Shown here: positions 61,961 to 64,000 of the stretch, piece after piece
How the letters are laid out: every line of letters starts with the position of its first letter
Position numbering within the stretch: the first letter of the stretch is position 1
Assembly (NCBI GenBank): GCA_029891345.1
Contig: CM056994.1
Coordinates: 56,513,251-56,577,250 of the forward strand
Length of the DNA: 64,000 nucleotides
Direction of reading: 5' to 3'
Origin: Dryococelus australis
Taxonomy: Eukaryota > Arthropoda > Insecta > Phasmatodea > Phasmatidae
Notes under the pieces: model-generated
Databases searched by the model: none
What the model saw: only the letters and a program-made list of their open reading frames with translations
Told to the model about the DNA's origin: nothing
Position numbers and translations under genes: made by a program

Positions 61961-63032
61961 CACTATCGACCAAAACGTAATTGGACACCCGTGAATATAG
62001 GCAATTCAGTACGTCAGTTGACTTGTGTGGCCGCCATACGCTGCAGGCCGGTGTAAAACCAGTTGACAAGGAGATGGCACGAGGTACAAGCTATCGGACT
62101 TCGATAAGGGCGTGATTGTGGGCTGCCATCTCAGTAGTCTGTCTAGTCGAGCGATTGCATGGAAGGTAAACAGGCCCAACTCAACGGTCGCATTCGTCCT
62201 GCGTAAGTGGAAAGTCGATGGGCATAGTGCCAATGCTGTACGTTCTGGGTGACCTCCAATCTTGACCGACAAAAATCGCAGAACTCTGAAACGTGAAATT
62301 GTCAAAAATATGGCACAACCAATGGTTACCATCCGACATGAGTTTCATGCAGCAACAGGAGTATTGGTTTCCATTGGAACGTTGCGTACAGAGGAACACA
62401 GACTTGGATATTTCGGAAGAGCAGCTGTACATAAGCCCCTTATCACGACAAGCAATAAAGCTCGGCGACTCAGGTGGTGTTTGGACCGTCGCAACTGGAC
62501 ACTGGAGCAGTGGAAATCGGTTCTGTGGAGTGATGAGTCGAGGTTTACATTATTCCGGTCCGATGTAGCATAAACACAGAGGCCTATTGTAATATTCTGG
62601 ATAATGAAATGCTCCCAACATTGTGGCGTTTTTACGGAATGGACCCGTGTTACTTTCAGGATGACAATGCCAGGTGCCACGTGCCACGTTTCAAGGGCTA
62701 CTATGCAGTGGTAGACCTACAACAATGTTCGCCGATTGGACTGGCCCACCCAGAGCCCCGATCTCGACCCTATAGAACATCTTTGGGATGAATTGGATCG
62801 CCGGGTGAGGGCTCGTCAGGCGCGACCAAAATCCATTGCTCAACTCATGGAATGGTTGCAAGAGGAATGGTGACGAATCCCCTTGGATGTCCTGTAAACA
62901 CTCGTAGATAGCATGCCAGACATGGTGGCTGCTGTTATAGCAGCAAGAGGTGGCCCTACGAGATTCTAACGGGGTGAGAACCACCCAGCAAACATTGTGG
63001 ACAGGTGCCCAATTAATTTTTGGTTGATAGTG
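61961..63032 (+). mobile_element. Tc1-like DNA transposon, full length, inactive
   Basis: Terminal inverted repeats of 32 bp: the left end starts CACTATCGACCAAAACG and the right end, reversed, starts CACTATCAACCAAAAAT, with about five mismatches in all. TA dinucleotides flank both ends (61959-61960 and 63033-63034), the Tc1/mariner target. Length is 1072 bp. Inside is one broken Tc1 transposase gene on the plus strand. Confidence 0.93.
62041..62970 (+). pseudogene. Tc1-like transposase, DD34E, broken
   Basis: The transposase would cut and paste the element at TA sites. In one frame from 62088 the HTH part reads DFDKGVIVGCHLSSLSSRAI. After one stop (TGA within SG-stop-PP, where the family has SGRPP) it continues TLKREIVKNM, RLRWCLDRRNWTLEQW and VLWSDESRF (first Asp). 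The second Asp is in QDDNARCH (codon 62663-62665) and the Glu in SPDLDPIEHLWDEL (62775-62777). The Asp-to-Glu distance is 112 nt. A 7-bp tandem duplication GTGCCAC (62674-62687) accounts for the excess over 105, which gives exactly DD34E. Further stops lie between SDESRF and the second Asp. Confidence 0.9.
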
Positions 63033-63034
63033 TA

Positions 63035-64000
63035 TTTATCACTAATTAATGCTATGTCCCCCCTTCCAATCACAATGTTCTGTTCATGGGATGTTGCTCA
63101 AGAAGAGGATTTAATTATGTACACTGTACACAGCAGTAACCAGCGCTCCAAAAGAGAATTATTTAATGTGATGATGTGAGTCACCAATCATCGTTGAAGC
63201 TAAATTCCGTATTCTCATAAAATAAAAGGCTGCATGTAACAGCAAAAATACACACATTTGTATAGTTCTTGACATTTGACAGAACATTAACCTGAAAATT
63301 GTACAGTTCCTAATAAAGAACTTTTGTTCCAACACCGAAAACTATGTTTATCTATGACTGAAATAGTTGAGGTGTCACTTAATATAGATATGATGCAAGA
63401 ATCTAAAATTAATGTATTTTAAGGAGGACTGTTAGTTTCTGGCAGCTTAGGCACAGACTACATACGTGTGCAGAGCTGTCAAATATGAGTAGAGAAAGCA
63501 CGTGCGTTTTACAAGTAGGAGCAATACTGGCACTAAACCGATTTCATTAACATGGTACCTTTTTCAGGGGACTGGACCTCTAAGTAGCTATATGTGTTAC
63601 GGTGGGGGCCTTTCCCCTAATCCCTCTCCTCTTCCCACCTCCTACAACTTCCTTCATATAAAGTGTTGACTGCTGTGTTGTCATTGAACGAGGGAATTCC
63701 CCCAACCCACAACTACTCTGATATGTATTGATTGTTGGTATGAGTGTGTTATATAGAGAACTCTGATCAGCTTAGGAGTGATATACAACAGTTCAGGATT
63801 GAATAAGCACCTAAGTGACATTTGGGATAATTAGGACTTGAACATTTTTCGAGGACGGAGTAGGAGGTACCTGGTTTAGACCTACTCACTAAAAGTTCAT
63901 CTCTCGACAAGGGTAAATTCATGCAGTGGCACTAGGAAGGTGGGGTAGTTAGCAAAACAACTGCATAGAGCACAGTATGGAGCAAATTTAGTAATTACCG
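63035..64000. other. Intergenic DNA, nothing recognised
   Basis: AT-rich sequence to the right edge. No gene, RNA gene or clear repeat seen. Confidence 0.45.

Overview
This is a repeat-rich, AT-rich stretch of animal nuclear DNA. I judge it to be arthropod, most likely insect. It has widely spaced exons with GT/AG splice sites, tRNA-derived SINEs, a Tc1 transposon, env-bearing Ty3/gypsy (errantivirus-like) elements and long fold-back elements. No bacterial-type operons, RNA genes or CRISPR arrays are present. Nothing in the sequence fixes the species.

The only host gene I can name is Pex6, the peroxisomal AAA+ ATPase, on the minus strand. Five consecutive exons (13921-12692, 11331-11170, 6642-6434, 4698-4616, 3633-3469) keep one reading frame across consensus splice sites. 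They run from the N-terminal domain through the degenerate first ATPase domain (D1) to the start of the second (D2). The start codon lies upstream of 13921 and was not found. The exons holding the active D2 motifs lie to the left of the window. The introns carry a gag-protease retroelement fragment (about 1-2330), a triplicated 185-bp unit (3816-4375), a homopyrimidine tract (5914-6080), a SINE (about 6146-6372) and an LTR-like TATA region (about 7560-8150). A good-looking but unidentified coding exon lies at 17873-18132, also minus strand.

From about 20 kb rightward the window is mostly mobile DNA. Positions 20140-20690 and 41750-42335 are inverted copies of one repeat family. A near-palindromic fold-back element spans about 20690-23300. 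An env fragment of one retrovirus-like element lies on the plus strand at 28020-29030. A second, longer and broken errantivirus-like element (gag, protease, reverse transcriptase, RNase H, integrase, env) lies on the minus strand at about 34150-41690. Its env is split by a 378-bp hairpin element.

The most striking object is about 44660-59542. It is a roughly 14.9-kb unit bounded by inverted arms totalling about 2.3 kb each, with 5'-AG...CT-3' ends and a candidate 6-bp target duplication (AGACAC). These are structural hallmarks of Polinton/Maverick elements. It carries two related small zinc-finger ORFs but no recognisable polymerase or integrase, so it is a decayed or non-autonomous element. 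The right end holds more SINE copies and a complete but dead Tc1 element (61961-63032) with 32-bp terminal inverted repeats and TA flanks.
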